Part shown: positions 44,663 through 54,531 of the stretch, one piece after another | How positions within the stretch are numbered: position 1 is the stretch's first letter | How the letters are laid out: each line of letters opens with the position of its first letter | Assembly (NCBI GenBank): GCA_910576385.1 | Contig: CAJTIR010000009.1 | Span: forward strand, 1-64,000 | From: Lachnospiraceae bacterium | GTDB lineage: Bacteria; Bacillota; Clostridia; Lachnospirales; Lachnospiraceae | Reading direction: 5' to 3' | Length of the DNA stretch: 64,000 nt | The notes under the pieces: model-generated | The model's database searches: none | The model's input: the letters and a program-made list of their open reading frames with translations, nothing else | What the model was told of the DNA's origin: nothing | Position numbers and translations under genes: made by a program

Positions 44663-45877
44663 ATGGATTACAGGACATATTTAAAGAATCATCCCAATCA
44701 GGAAGGATATTTTGGAAAATACGGCGGAGCTTATCTGCCAGATGAATTGAAACCGGCATTTGAGGAGATCACAGAGGCATATCAGACCATTTGCCATTCT
44801 TCTCAGTTTATCAGTGAGCTGCGCCGGATTCGCAAGGAGTTCCAGGGCAGGCCAACGCCAGTATATCACTGTGAACGGCTGTCAAGGCAGATTGGCAATT
44901 GTCAGATCTATTTAAAACGCGAGGATTTGAATCATACAGGAGCGCATAAACTCAATCACTGTATGGGCGAGGGGTTGCTGGCAAAATTTATGGGCAAGAA
45001 GCGTCTGATTGCAGAGACTGGCGCCGGACAGCATGGCGTGGCCTTGGCCACAGCAGCCGCTTACTTTGGTATGGAATGCGAAATCCATATGGGAGAGGTT
45101 GATATTGCAAAACAGGGACCCAATGTTACCAGGATGAAAATCCTTGGCGCTAAAGTGGTGCCGGTCAGCAAAGGCTTAAAGACCTTAAAGGAAGCAGTGG
45201 ATTCTGCATTTGAATCCTATGCCAAAAATTACAAAGATTCCATTTACTGCATTGGATCCGCGTTGGGGCCTCATCCATTTCCGCTGATGGTTCGTGATTT
45301 CCAGACTGTAATCGGTTATGAGGCAAGAGACCAATTTCAGGAGATGACAGGAATTGAGCCAGATGTAGTGTGCGCCTGTGTGGGCGGCGGAAGTAATTCC
45401 ATCGGCATGTTTATTCCATTTTTGAATGATCCAGTGGAAATTGTCGGGGTAGAACCTTTGGGCAGAGGGGAAAAGCTGGGTGATCATGCGGCTTCCATGA
45501 AATATGGAGAGCCTGGTGTGATGCATGGCTTCGAGAGTATTATGCTCAAAGATGAAAAAGGCGAACCTGCACCGGTCTATTCCATTGCCAGTGGTTTGGA
45601 TTATCCGTCAGTGGGACCAGAACATGCCTATTTGCACGATCTTGACAGAATACAGTATGAAACTGTTTCGGATGAGGAAGCGATGGAGGCATTCTTTAAA
45701 CTGTCCCGCTATGAGGGCATTATTCCAGCGATTGAGAGTTCTCATGCTGTGGCATATGCCATGAGAAGGGCAAAAGAGATGGGACAAGGTTCCATTTTGG
45801 TCAATTTGAGCGGTAGAGGCGACAAGGATATCGATTATGTGGTAGAACATTATGGTTGTGGAGAAAAATTCCTTTAA
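44663..45877 (+). CDS. trpB: Tryptophan synthase beta chain, stand-alone
   Basis: 404 residues, normal TrpB length. The PLP lysine lies in [15 protein letters not shown] (K96), followed by [11 protein letters not shown] with the catalytic Glu and the phosphate-binding GGGSNSIG. The end has [10 protein letters not shown]. TrpB makes tryptophan from indole and serine. No trpA or other trp gene is next to it. Small departures from the usual HKINN and GGGSNA are seen. It may serve as indole-salvage TrpB or a related beta-replacement enzyme. AAAGGAGTG precedes the ATG. The GH112 gene follows after 75 bases. Confidence 0.9.
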   Translation: MDYRTYLKNHPNQEGYFGKYGGAYLPDELKPAFEEITEAYQTICHSSQFISELRRIRKEFQGRPTPVYHCERLSRQIGNCQIYLKREDLNHTGAHKLNHCMGEGLLAKFMGKKRLIAETGAGQHGVALATAAAYFGMECEIHMGEVDIAKQGPNVTRMKILGAKVVPVSKGLKTLKEAVDSAFESYAKNYKDSIYCIGSALGPHPFPLMVRDFQTVIGYEARDQFQEMTGIEPDVVCACVGGGSNSIGMFIPFLNDPVEIVGVEPLGRGEKLGDHAASMKYGEPGVMHGFESIMLKDEKGEPAPVYSIASGLDYPSVGPEHAYLHDLDRIQYETVSDEEAMEAFFKLSRYEGIIPAIESSHAVAYAMRRAKEMGQGSILVNLSGRGDKDIDYVVEHYGCGEKFL

Positions 45878-45952
45878 AATCATATAGTTTATCTTGTAAA
45901 AACTCTTCTTTTTTCGTATGCTAAAAGCAGAAAGAAAAAGGAGGGTTTTTTT

Positions 45953-48109
45953 ATGAGTGAAAAAACAGGAAGAGTAACTATCCCTACAGATTTGGACGTG
46001 ATTCCACAGACTTTAGAATTGATGAAAAAGTGGGGTGCAGACGCTGTCAGAGATTGTGACGGCACAGATTTTCCACAGGAATTGCAAGCGGTGGATGCCA
46101 AGATTTATTCTACTTATTATACCACCAGAAAGGACAATGATTGGGCGAACGCCAATCCAGAAGAAATTCAGCAGATGTATGTGATGACGCCTTTTTATAC
46201 GGCAGAGGGGGACAACCTTAAGATTCCTCTGATGAAGGGGCTATATCCTGATATGTTAAAGCCCAATTGCCGGGATGACATTACCCGTTGGTGGGAGGTG
46301 ATAGACCGCACAGTTGGAGAAGTGGTTCCCATAAGCTCTTGGAATTATGATGTTAAGACGGGAGAGGTATCAGTTGAGGCAGTGCCGTTTCATGATTATA
46401 CAGTAAGTTTTCTGGCCTATATTATCTGGGATCCAGTGCATATGTATAATGCTGTCACCAACGATTGGCAGGATGTGGAGCATCAGATCACGTTTGACGT
46501 CCGTCAGCCTAAGACACATGAATATACGATGAAACGGCTGCGTAAATTTATCGAAGATCATCCTTATGTCAATGTGCTTCGGTTTACCACATTCTTTCAT
46601 CAATTTACCTTGATCTTTGACGAGCAGGCACGGGAAAAATATGTAGACTGGTATGGGTATTCTGCATCGGTCAGCCCTTATATTTTAGAGCAGTTTGAGC
46701 GGGAAGTGGGCTATCCATTCCGGCCAGAATATATCATTGACCAGGGCTATTACAATGGACAGTATCGCATTCCGTCTAAGGAATATCAGGATTTCCAGGC
46801 GTTTCAGCGGCGGGAGGTGGCAAAAATCGCCAAAGAAATGGTTGATATTACGCATGAATACGGCAAAGAAGCCATGATGTTTTTGGGGGATCATTGGATT
46901 GGAACGGAGCCATTTTTAGAAGAATTTGCTTCTATAGGCTTAGATGCTGTGGTAGGAAGTGTGGGAAATGGCGCTACCTTGCGCCTGATTAGTGACATTG
47001 AAGGCGTGCAGTATACGGAAGGACGTCTGCTTCCCTATTTCTTCCCAGATACATTCTGTGAGGGCGGTGATCCAGTAAAAGAAGCCAAGGTGAATTGGGT
47101 GACAGCGCGGCGGGCCATTTTAAGGAAGCCAATTGATCGGATTGGATATGGTGGTTACTTAAAGTTAGCCTTAGATTTTCCTGAGTTTGTGGAGTATGTA
47201 CAGAGTGTCTGTGAAGAGTTCCGCGAGTTATATGACAATGTGAAGAGTTGTGTTCCTTACTGTGTGAAAAAAGTTGCTGTTCTCAATTGTTGGGGGAAAA
47301 TGCGCGCCTGGGGCTGTCATATGGTGCATCATGCACTGTATCAAAAGCAAAATTATTCTTATGCTGGAGTGATCGAAGCATTAGCAGGGGCGCCCTTTGA
47401 GGTATCTTTTATTAGTTTTGCTGATATCAAGGAACGGCCAGAAATTTTAAAAGATATTGATGTTCTGATCAATGTAGGCGGGGCGGACACCGCACATTCC
47501 GGCGGGCAATGGTGGTGTGAGGAAGCCATCGTCACAGCCATAAAACAGTTTATCTATCAAGGCGGCGCAATCATTGGCGTCGGGGAGCCGAGCGCACATC
47601 AAGCTAATGGGCGGTTTTTTCAGCTCGCCAATGTATTTGGTGTGGAAGAAGAACGAGGTTTTACGTTAGGTTACGATAAGTATAATTGGGAGACACAGGA
47701 TCATTTTATTACGGAAGATTGTACTGGATCGATTGATTTTGGAGAAAGCCAGAAAAACATTTATGCTTTGGAGGGGACACAGATTCTTGCACAACAAGAA
47801 AGGGAAGTGCAGCTTGCAGTAAATACCTTTGGAGAGGGACGGGCAGTCTATCTGAGCGGGCTTCCCTACAGTTTTGAAAACAGTCGTCTGTTGTATCGTG
47901 CCATTCTTTGGAGTACACATAGTGAGCAAGAACTTCATAAGTGGTTTAGCACGAACTATAATGTGGAGGTACATGCATACCCTGCAAATAAGAAGTTCTG
48001 CGTTGTAAATAATACGTACGAGCCCCAGGAAACCACGGTCTATAAAGGGGATGGGGAAAGCTTTACGCTAAGCTTAAAAGAAAATGAAATTATTTGGTAT
48101 CAGATCTAA
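45953..48109 (+). CDS. 1,3-beta-galactosyl-N-acetylhexosamine phosphorylase (GH112)
   Basis: 718 residues, typical for GH112. It would split lacto-N-biose or galacto-N-biose (or a related beta-galactoside) with phosphate to give galactose-1-phosphate. The family opening RVTIPTDLDVIPQTLELMKKWGADAVRDCDGTDFP is present. The segment FLGDHWIGTEPF places an Asp at residue 313, the number I recall for the general acid of the Bifidobacterium enzyme. Some Lachnospiraceae homologues prefer galactosyl-rhamnose, so exact substrate is open. No sugar transporter or galactokinase lies beside it. AAGGAGGG precedes the ATG. Confidence 0.93.
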   Translation: MSEKTGRVTIPTDLDVIPQTLELMKKWGADAVRDCDGTDFPQELQAVDAKIYSTYYTTRKDNDWANANPEEIQQMYVMTPFYTAEGDNLKIPLMKGLYPDMLKPNCRDDITRWWEVIDRTVGEVVPISSWNYDVKTGEVSVEAVPFHDYTVSFLAYIIWDPVHMYNAVTNDWQDVEHQITFDVRQPKTHEYTMKRLRKFIEDHPYVNVLRFTTFFHQFTLIFDEQAREKYVDWYGYSASVSPYILEQFEREVGYPFRPEYIIDQGYYNGQYRIPSKEYQDFQAFQRREVAKIAKEMVDITHEYGKEAMMFLGDHWIGTEPFLEEFASIGLDAVVGSVGNGATLRLISDIEGVQYTEGRLLPYFFPDTFCEGGDPVKEAKVNWVTARRAILRKPIDRIGYGGYLKLALDFPEFVEYVQSVCEEFRELYDNVKSCVPYCVKKVAVLNCWGKMRAWGCHMVHHALYQKQNYSYAGVIEALAGAPFEVSFISFADIKERPEILKDIDVLINVGGADTAHSGGQWWCEEAIVTAIKQFIYQGGAIIGVGEPSAHQANGRFFQLANVFGVEEERGFTLGYDKYNWETQDHFITEDCTGSIDFGESQKNIYALEGTQILAQQEREVQLAVNTFGEGRAVYLSGLPYSFENSRLLYRAILWSTHSEQELHKWFSTNYNVEVHAYPANKKFCVVNNTYEPQETTVYKGDGESFTLSLKENEIIWYQI

Positions 48110-48269
48110 TATGACGCTTGATCTTAATGAACCGCCCAGAATGAGGAAGAAGCAATTTACAAAGTAAATGAGCGGATTTCAAATGCTGGAAGAATTGCGG
48201 GAATTGCAAAGCAATGAAGCAATTCCAGGGTATCTGTAAAAAATAAAGACAACATTAGATGGGGGCTGA

Positions 48270-51200
48270 ATGGTGAAGGGTTATGAAAAGAAAATAGCAG
48301 CAGGGCTGCAGGGAATATTTCTGCTGATGGTACTTGCGGTACTGCTGTTTTTTATTTTAGGAGAATGGTTACTTCCAAGTGAAGGGGTCAGGGTAGAGAG
48401 CTGGTGTCAAGCGCTTGAATCTGAGTGGACGCGTTCTCTGCCGGACGGCAGCAGCGTATCTGTGGAAGTTCCAGGAACTTGTAAGGCTGACAGGCTTGAG
48501 AGTGTCAGTATTGAGACAAGGCTGCCAGAGGAGCTTGAGGAAGATACCTGGTTGTGTATACAGAGTGTCTGGCAGGATCTGGAGATATTTGTAGATCAGG
48601 TGTTAAGGCAGAGGTATTCTGCGGGACAATCCAAGATATTTGGCAGAAACAGTGCTAGTGCTTATCTGTTTCAAAAGCTGACGAAAGAGGATGCGGGAAA
48701 GATTTTAAGAATTACATCCATGACCGATTCACCTTATTCTGGCAAGTTGAGTACTGTATATATAGGGGATCGGATCGGGATTTTGAATTACCTGATCGCT
48801 CAGCATGGAATCAACCTTGCCTTGGAAGCGTTTTTGATTGTTTTAAGCATCCTTTGTATTTTCGGCAGTTGGGTGCTGCGTCGATTTTATCATAAAGAGA
48901 TTTTACTGAGATATTTGGCATGGGGGAGTTTGTGGATTTCGATAAGTCTGGCTGCCGGCTGTGAAATGCGTCAGTTTTTATTTCCCAATATTTCAGTGGC
49001 TTCCAACCTCATGTATTTTTCCTTGCTGTTGATACCATTTCCATTTTTGGTTTACATGGATGGGATTCAGAGACAACGCTATCAGAGCGGATATGTGCTG
49101 TTAGAGCTGTTGGCTGTGATTAACTTTTTGGGATGTACCTCTATGCAGGTATTGCAGCAAATGGATTTTATGGATCTTGCAGCTTTTATGTATGGGATGC
49201 TCATGATTTCTTGTTTGTATGTTGCATTTACAATGGGGCTTGATTTTAAACGCAAAAATATTCGCGGTTATCGTCTTACTGCAGTGGGAATGTTGTGCAT
49301 GGTTTTGATGGCTGCAGGAGAATTGTGGCTGACATGGCGAAGTCTTGAGAGCTGCGATGGTATTTTGATTTGCATTGGCATGATCGCTTTATTAGCCTTA
49401 TCTGTCATTGAGAATGTACGTAAGTTATTCTCTCTGGAGCGTGAAAAACAACGGGCTGTACTTGCCAACGAATCTAAGGGTAAATTTCTTGCCAATATGT
49501 CCCATGAAATTCGTACGCCAATCAATACGGTAATTGGTATGAATGAGATGATTCTTCGCGAGAATCAAGATGATACGATTCAAAGTTATGCTGAAAATAT
49601 CAATCATGCCAGTAAGACGCTGCTCAGTCTAGTCAATGACGTGCTGGATTTTTCCAAGATGGAATCGGGAAGCCTAGAATTATCCTGCAGCCCTTATTAT
49701 TTGTCCTCTCTGTTAAATGATACGTTTCATGTGTTGAAGGCAAGGGCAGAGCAGAAAAATCTTATTGTTAAATTAAATGTAGATGAAGATCTTCCCTCGG
49801 TCTTGGTGGGAGATGAAGTGCGGATCCGCAAAATACTTCAGCACTTATTTTCTAACAGTATTAAATTTACTGAGAAGGGAAGCATTACTTTCAGTACCCA
49901 AGGGGAATGGAATGATGACGGAACATTTTGTCTCAGTTTTTCTGTTGCAGATACTGGGATTGGAATCCAAAAAGAAGATCTGGGAAGATTGTATGACAGT
50001 TTTACTAAGTTAGAAGAAGACCGGAATTGTACGATTCAAGGTTCTGGTTTGGGATTAAATATAACAAAGCGTTTTGTAGAACAGATGCAGGGGGATATCA
50101 GGGTACATAGTGTTTATGGTACAGGGACTTTGTTTACAGTAAGAATACCGCAGGTCATTGTAGATCCAGAACCGATCGGGGATTTGCAGCGCGCTTATGA
50201 ACGCGAACTTCAAGAGTTTGAAAAACCACATGCAATCCTTCAAGCGCCGGAAGCTTGTATATTATCAGTGGATGATAATGAAATGAATCTTGCCGTGGTG
50301 CGGGGGCTTTTAAAGCGCACAGGGATTCAACTTGATACCGTAACTGGCGGAAAAGAATGTTTGCTCTATACCAGGCGCAAAAAATATGACCTTATTTTTA
50401 TGGACCATATGATGCCAGAGCCTGACGGGATCGAGACATTTCATATGCTGCGGGCAGAGGCAGATAATCCAAATGTGAATACTAAGGTAGTGGCATTGAC
50501 GGCAAACGCTGTTGCTGGCAGCCGTCAGGAATATCTAAAAGAGGGCTTTGATGATTATCTCAGCAAGCCGATTGTGGTAGAGAAGTTAGAACAAATGCTG
50601 TTGAAATATCTTCCAGAAGAACTTGTTTTTTTCAAAGAAGAGGAAACAGTGAAAGAATTAGAACAAACAGGGGTAGATCAAAATCTGGAGGAGACGTCAA
50701 AGAGACAGGCATTTATTGACCAGGCTGCCGGACTGCCTTACTGCGGCAATGACAAAGAGATGTATCAAGAAATTCTTTTGGCATATTATGAGCAGGGGCA
50801 GCAGTATTTAAGGGAGCTTAAGCAACTTTATCAACAGCAACAATGGGAAAATTATGCGATTATTGCTCATGCCATCAAGAGTACTTCTCTTACAATTGGA
50901 GCTGCCGGCGTCTCAAGCCAGGCAAAGCAGCAAGAGCTTGCAGCCAAGGAAAATCGACTGCAAGACCTCAAAGAACAATGGGAAAAATTTTATCAGGATT
51001 ATACAGGGGCTTTGGAGGAAGCAGCACAGATACTGGGAATAGAAGCAGAGCCACAGGAATTTGAAACTCACATTCTAAGTGACGCAGTAGACTTAGTGAC
51101 ACAGGAAGAGTTGACAAAAAGAGAACAATATTTGCCAGAGGATATAGAAATTGTGGATAGGTTGCAAACAGGTAATGCTGACAACAGCAAGGCTCCATTT

Positions 51201-51413
51201 GACCAGGAAGAATATTTTGAAGAATGTCAGATTTTATTGGAACACATTCGTGGCTATGAGATGAGTGAAGCCTTAGTGTTGATTGATAAACTTCTGTCAA
51301 TGAAACATGAGCAAATACTGGAACAGGTACGCAGTGCAGTACATGATTTTGATTATGATAATGCAGAGAGCTGCCTTCAAACATGGATGGAAAAACAGGA
51401 GGTAGAGCAGTGA
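48270..51413 (+). CDS. Hybrid sensor kinase with receiver and Hpt domains
   Basis: 1,047 residues. There is a membrane segment at about 13-33, an extracellular domain to about 185, then seven hydrophobic segments (about 190-385) resembling the 7TMR-DISM class. HisKA has LANMSHEIRTPIN (H412) and the ATPase domain has ADTGIGI and GSGLGLNI. The receiver has DLIFMDHMMP (D712). An Hpt domain follows with AIIAHAIKSTSLTIGA (H867) and a long charged tail. It can carry a full phosphorelay. The next gene, an HD-GYP regulator, overlaps its stop. Confidence 0.94.
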   Translation: MVKGYEKKIAAGLQGIFLLMVLAVLLFFILGEWLLPSEGVRVESWCQALESEWTRSLPDGSSVSVEVPGTCKADRLESVSIETRLPEELEEDTWLCIQSVWQDLEIFVDQVLRQRYSAGQSKIFGRNSASAYLFQKLTKEDAGKILRITSMTDSPYSGKLSTVYIGDRIGILNYLIAQHGINLALEAFLIVLSILCIFGSWVLRRFYHKEILLRYLAWGSLWISISLAAGCEMRQFLFPNISVASNLMYFSLLLIPFPFLVYMDGIQRQRYQSGYVLLELLAVINFLGCTSMQVLQQMDFMDLAAFMYGMLMISCLYVAFTMGLDFKRKNIRGYRLTAVGMLCMVLMAAGELWLTWRSLESCDGILICIGMIALLALSVIENVRKLFSLEREKQRAVLANESKGKFLANMSHEIRTPINTVIGMNEMILRENQDDTIQSYAENINHASKTLLSLVNDVLDFSKMESGSLELSCSPYYLSSLLNDTFHVLKARAEQKNLIVKLNVDEDLPSVLVGDEVRIRKILQHLFSNSIKFTEKGSITFSTQGEWNDDGTFCLSFSVADTGIGIQKEDLGRLYDSFTKLEEDRNCTIQGSGLGLNITKRFVEQMQGDIRVHSVYGTGTLFTVRIPQVIVDPEPIGDLQRAYERELQEFEKPHAILQAPEACILSVDDNEMNLAVVRGLLKRTGIQLDTVTGGKECLLYTRRKKYDLIFMDHMMPEPDGIETFHMLRAEADNPNVNTKVVALTANAVAGSRQEYLKEGFDDYLSKPIVVEKLEQMLLKYLPEELVFFKEEETVKELEQTGVDQNLEETSKRQAFIDQAAGLPYCGNDKEMYQEILLAYYEQGQQYLRELKQLYQQQQWENYAIIAHAIKSTSLTIGAAGVSSQAKQQELAAKENRLQDLKEQWEKFYQDYTGALEEAAQILGIEAEPQEFETHILSDAVDLVTQEELTKREQYLPEDIEIVDRLQTGNADNSKAPFDQEEYFEECQILLEHIRGYEMSEALVLIDKLLSMKHEQILEQVRSAVHDFDYDNAESCLQTWMEKQEVEQ

Positions 51414-52459
51414 AAAAGGTAATACTGGTGGTGGATGATGACAGATTAAATCTAATGGTAGCGCAGAAGTTACTGTCAGAGGAGTATCGTGTTGCCGCGG
51501 TAAATTCAGGGGAACTTGCCCTTCATTATCTGGAACGGAATATACCCGATTTGGTTTTGTTGGACATACAAATGCCCAAAATGGACGGATTGGAAGTTAT
51601 GCGCAGATTACAAGAGGATAAACAATGGCGTAAAATTTCAGTAATTTTTCTGACAGCAGACCGTACAGAGAAGACAGAGGAGACTTGTTTTAAAATGGGC
51701 GCTGTCGATTATATTGGAAAACCTTTTGTACCTGCAATTATGCTGCAGCGCATCCGCCGTACCTTAGAATTGGAAGATTATAAGAAGAATTTGGAGCAAA
51801 TGGTAGAACAGCAGCTTCAAAGAATTACTCAGCTGCAGCAGGATATTATTTTTTCAATGGCTAATCTGATTGAGAGTCGGGACGGTACGACAGGCGAGCA
51901 TGTGAAGCGAACCAGCGCTTATGTAAATCTGCTGGTCAAAAAAATGCAGGAGAAGGGGCTCTATGCCAATCAGCTCACCCCTTCTTATATTGATTATCTT
52001 AAGAAAGCGTCACCGCTGCATGATATTGGGAAAATTGCTGTTTCTGATACGATTTTACAGAAACCAGGAGCCTTGACTAAGGTAGAATATCAATTGATCC
52101 AGCTTCATGCGGAGGAGGGAGGCCGGCTGATTCGAGAAAATATGAGTACCATTGCAGAGCAGGAATTTGTAGAGATTGCCTGTGATATGGCCTCTTTCCA
52201 TCATGAGAAATGGGCAGGCGGCGGCTACCCGAAGGGGCTTAAGGGAGAAGCGATTCCGTTAGCGGCAAGAATATTGGCCATTGCAGATGTGTTTGACGCC
52301 CTGGTATCTGAGCGACAATATAAAAAGGGAATGAGCCTGGAAAAAGCATTTTCGATCTTAAAAGAAGAACGCGGCGTCAGTTTTCAGCCAGAGCTATTGG
52401 ATGCTTTTTTAGAGATGGAGGAGGAGCTGCGGGAATTGATGCAAGAATTTTCCTTGTAA
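51410..52459 (+). CDS. Response regulator with HD-GYP domain
   Basis: 349 residues from GTG 51410, which overlaps the kinase stop and has GGAGG seven bases upstream. The receiver domain (1-120) has LVLLDIQMP (D52). The HD-GYP domain (about 150-340) has HDIGKIAVSD (H204, D205), FHHEKWAGGGYPKGLKGEAIPL and IADVFDAL. HD-GYP proteins degrade cyclic di-GMP. The pair with the hybrid kinase implies signal-controlled turnover of a cyclic dinucleotide. The motif residues look complete. Confidence 0.94.
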   Translation: MKKVILVVDDDRLNLMVAQKLLSEEYRVAAVNSGELALHYLERNIPDLVLLDIQMPKMDGLEVMRRLQEDKQWRKISVIFLTADRTEKTEETCFKMGAVDYIGKPFVPAIMLQRIRRTLELEDYKKNLEQMVEQQLQRITQLQQDIIFSMANLIESRDGTTGEHVKRTSAYVNLLVKKMQEKGLYANQLTPSYIDYLKKASPLHDIGKIAVSDTILQKPGALTKVEYQLIQLHAEEGGRLIRENMSTIAEQEFVEIACDMASFHHEKWAGGGYPKGLKGEAIPLAARILAIADVFDALVSERQYKKGMSLEKAFSILKEERGVSFQPELLDAFLEMEEELRELMQEFSL

Positions 52460-52460
52460 A

Positions 52461-52619
52461 CAGATCACTGCGGGTTGTTCCTATGAATTTCAGCAGTTTC
52501 TTAAACAGGAAATCCAAAAGCGGACGCCCTTTCGAACCATAGTGGTAAATAAGGCATCCGCAACGATTTCCTGTAATTGTGGTGCAGAAGCGTTTGGCGT
52601 ACTGTTTTTAAGGAAATAA
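52461..52619 (+). pseudogene. DegV-family 3' remnant
   Basis: One frame reads YEFQQFLKQEIQKRTPFRTIVVNKASATISCNCGAEAFGVLFLRK and then a stop. This resembles the C-terminus of DegV fatty-acid-binding proteins, where a helix is followed by a strand and an S-H/N-GPG loop before the final strand. No start codon or upstream DegV sequence exists, because the HD-GYP gene ends just before. It is probably a leftover of a deleted gene. The match is from memory of the family pattern. Confidence 0.5.
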
Positions 52620-52714
52620 GAAAAATTTCATCAAATAGGTTCCCCACGAATATGCAGATTATTCTAAATATATCAGAGAGTAAGAAGCAGATTCGCAGAA
52701 ATCATAATTGTCTG

Positions 52715-53935
52715 TTATTTTAAGATTTTGCGGAAATTTTTCTTTCCCTTTTTCAGCACCATTCCTTCTGAAAAGTCATCGGTTTGATAGGCGGTTTTCG
52801 TATCACTTACTTTCTCTCCATCTACAGAAACACCGCCTTGCTCTACCGCACGGCGAGCTTCGGAGCGAGAGGGGGTAAGTCCTGATTTTACCAAAAGCGC
52901 CAGTATATCAATAGAGCCGTCTGTAAAATCTTCTTCTGTCAAAGTGACAGAGGGCATATCAGCGGCATTTCCGCTTGAGAACAGAGCTTTTGCAGATGCC
53001 TGTGCTTTCTGTGCTTCTTCTTCGCCATGTACCAGCTTAGTCAATTCAAATGCTAGAATTTCTTTGGCTGTATTGAGCTGCGCACCCTCCCAGGAATCCA
53101 TCTTGTCGATTTCTTCCAGCGGAAGGAACGTGAGCATACGAATACATTTTAATACGTCTGCATCTGCCACATTCCGCCAATATTGATAGAAATCAAAGGG
53201 AGAGGTCTTGTTGGGATCAAGCCATACTGCGCCAGATTGGGTCTTGCCCATTTTCTTACCCTCAGAGTTTAAAAGCAGAGTAATCGTCATGGCATAGGCA
53301 TCCTTGCCCAGTTTGCGTCGAATTAATTCTGTACCGCCCAACATATTGCTCCACTGGTCATCCCCGCCAAACTGCATATTACAGCCATAGTTCTGAAACA
53401 GGGCATAGAAATCATAACTCTGCATAATCATATAGTTAAATTCCAGGAAACTTAAGCCTTTCTCCATGCGCTGTTTGTAGCATTCAGCGGTGAGCATACG
53501 GTTGACCGAGAAATGTGCGCCAACCTCGCGCAGAAGTTCAATGTAATTCAGATCCATCAACCAGTCCGCATTGTTGACCATCAATGCTTTTCCATCTGAA
53601 AAATCAATAAATTTGCTCATTTGTGCTTTAAAACAATCACAGTTGTGCTGGATGGTTTCTGGTGTCATCATCTGGCGCATATCTGTTCTGCCGGAAGGAT
53701 CTCCAATCATTCCAGTACCGCCGCCAATTAGGGCAATGGGCTTGTTGCCTGCCATCTGCAGCCGCTTCATTAAGCATAATGCCATAAAATGTCCTACATG
53801 AAGGCTGTCCGCTGTGGGGTCAAAACCAATATAGAAAGTAGCCTTGCCATTGTTAATTAGTTCCTTAATCTCTTCTTCGTCTGTTACCTGAGCGATCAGT
53901 CCGCGGGCAACCAATTCATCATATACTGTCATCAT
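52715..53935 (-). CDS. tyrS: Tyrosyl-tRNA synthetase
   Basis: 406 residues. Class I signatures are [16 protein letters not shown] (HIGH-type) and [13 protein letters not shown] (KMSKS-type). A C-terminal S4 RNA-binding domain ([21 protein letters not shown]) ends the protein. It charges tRNA-Tyr. Two consecutive ATG codons (53935 and 53932) follow AGGAGGAATGA; the second has the better spacing. Expression is controlled by the T-box leader upstream. Confidence 0.96.
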   Translation of the reverse strand: MMTVYDELVARGLIAQVTDEEEIKELINNGKATFYIGFDPTADSLHVGHFMALCLMKRLQMAGNKPIALIGGGTGMIGDPSGRTDMRQMMTPETIQHNCDCFKAQMSKFIDFSDGKALMVNNADWLMDLNYIELLREVGAHFSVNRMLTAECYKQRMEKGLSFLEFNYMIMQSYDFYALFQNYGCNMQFGGDDQWSNMLGGTELIRRKLGKDAYAMTITLLLNSEGKKMGKTQSGAVWLDPNKTSPFDFYQYWRNVADADVLKCIRMLTFLPLEEIDKMDSWEGAQLNTAKEILAFELTKLVHGEEEAQKAQASAKALFSSGNAADMPSVTLTEEDFTDGSIDILALLVKSGLTPSRSEARRAVEQGGVSVDGEKVSDTKTAYQTDDFSEGMVLKKGKKNFRKILK

Positions 53936-53983
53936 TCATTCCTCCTAAAATCGAGCAGGGAAGAAAGACCCTGAGATAATTGT

Positions 53984-54030
53984 TTTTTATCTTATTTGGA
54001 AATCCGAAGGAATTTCGTATAAGATAAAAA
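53984..54030 (-). repeat. Palindromic dispersed repeat, copy B, in the tyrS leader
   Basis: On the minus strand CTTATACGAAATTCCT and GGATTTCCAAATAAGAT form a hairpin nearly identical to the repeat at 160-193. It lies between the T-box terminator and the tyrS ribosome binding site, so it is transcribed only when the T-box reads through. T-rich flanks on both sides could give it terminator or processing activity. Confidence 0.6.
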
Positions 54031-54312
54031 AGCTCTCGCCCCTGAAAGGACGAGAGCTAAAGCTTCGTGTTACCACCTTTATTCACAGACTGCTCACACA
54101 GCCTGTCTTATTAAGTGCCATCCAGCACTTTGGCAGAGTAACGACTGCCATTCCGTCACAGCCTACTGTCCAGAGATCATTCCTATCAGGCAAGAGCAAT
54201 CTTTGTGTTCGGTGTGCAGCTTAGGGATGTATTCATTGAAAGTTCCTCCTGCGCCTCTCATCTGTCCGGCAGCTCTCTGTAGGATTTCCTGACAATTACT
54301 TGTTCCCGTCAT
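54031..54312 (-). promoter_or_regulatory. T-box riboswitch of tyrS
   Basis: The minus-strand leader has the T-box antiterminator sequence AAGGTGGTAACACG (plus-strand 54067-54080). A strong terminator AGCTCTCGTCC...GGGGCGAGAGCTTTTTT (54031-54058) follows. The stem I region includes GAATACATCC, whose TAC (54229-54231) is a good tyrosine specifier. Uncharged tRNA-Tyr would stabilise the antiterminator and allow tyrS transcription. Confidence 0.93.
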
Positions 54313-54340
54313 AGCTTTTCAAATTTTTTGGTTAATGCCA

Positions 54341-54369
54341 ATTATAAAAAGGAAAAAGGAATTTGTCAA
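54341..54369 (-). promoter_or_regulatory. Consensus promoter of tyrS
   Basis: On the minus strand TTGACA (54369-54364) and TATAAT (54346-54341) are separated by exactly 17 bases, a full consensus sigma-A promoter. Its start point lies just ahead of the T-box leader. Confidence 0.9.
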
Positions 54370-54409
54370 GAAGAGATAAGATTTTTTATTAAAATTTATA
54401 AAAAATCAC

Positions 54410-54437
54410 TTGACAAAGAAAAAAATATAGATATAGG
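54410..54437 (+). promoter_or_regulatory. Probable promoter for the large surface protein
   Basis: TTGACA (54410-54415) and TATAGG (54432-54437) with a 16-base spacer, divergent from the tyrS promoter. The -10 is imperfect. Confidence 0.4.
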
Positions 54438-54531
54438 AAGGAAAAACTTGTATCTGGGAAAGGAAAGTGATATAGTTTTTTTCGACAAACAAAAATATCC
54501 CATAACGGGAAAACAAGTAAAGGAGTAGCGC

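Noticed and set aside
48110-48269. Possible small gene between the GH112 and hybrid-kinase genes
   Set aside because: Frames are broken and no ribosome binding site fits except that of the kinase.
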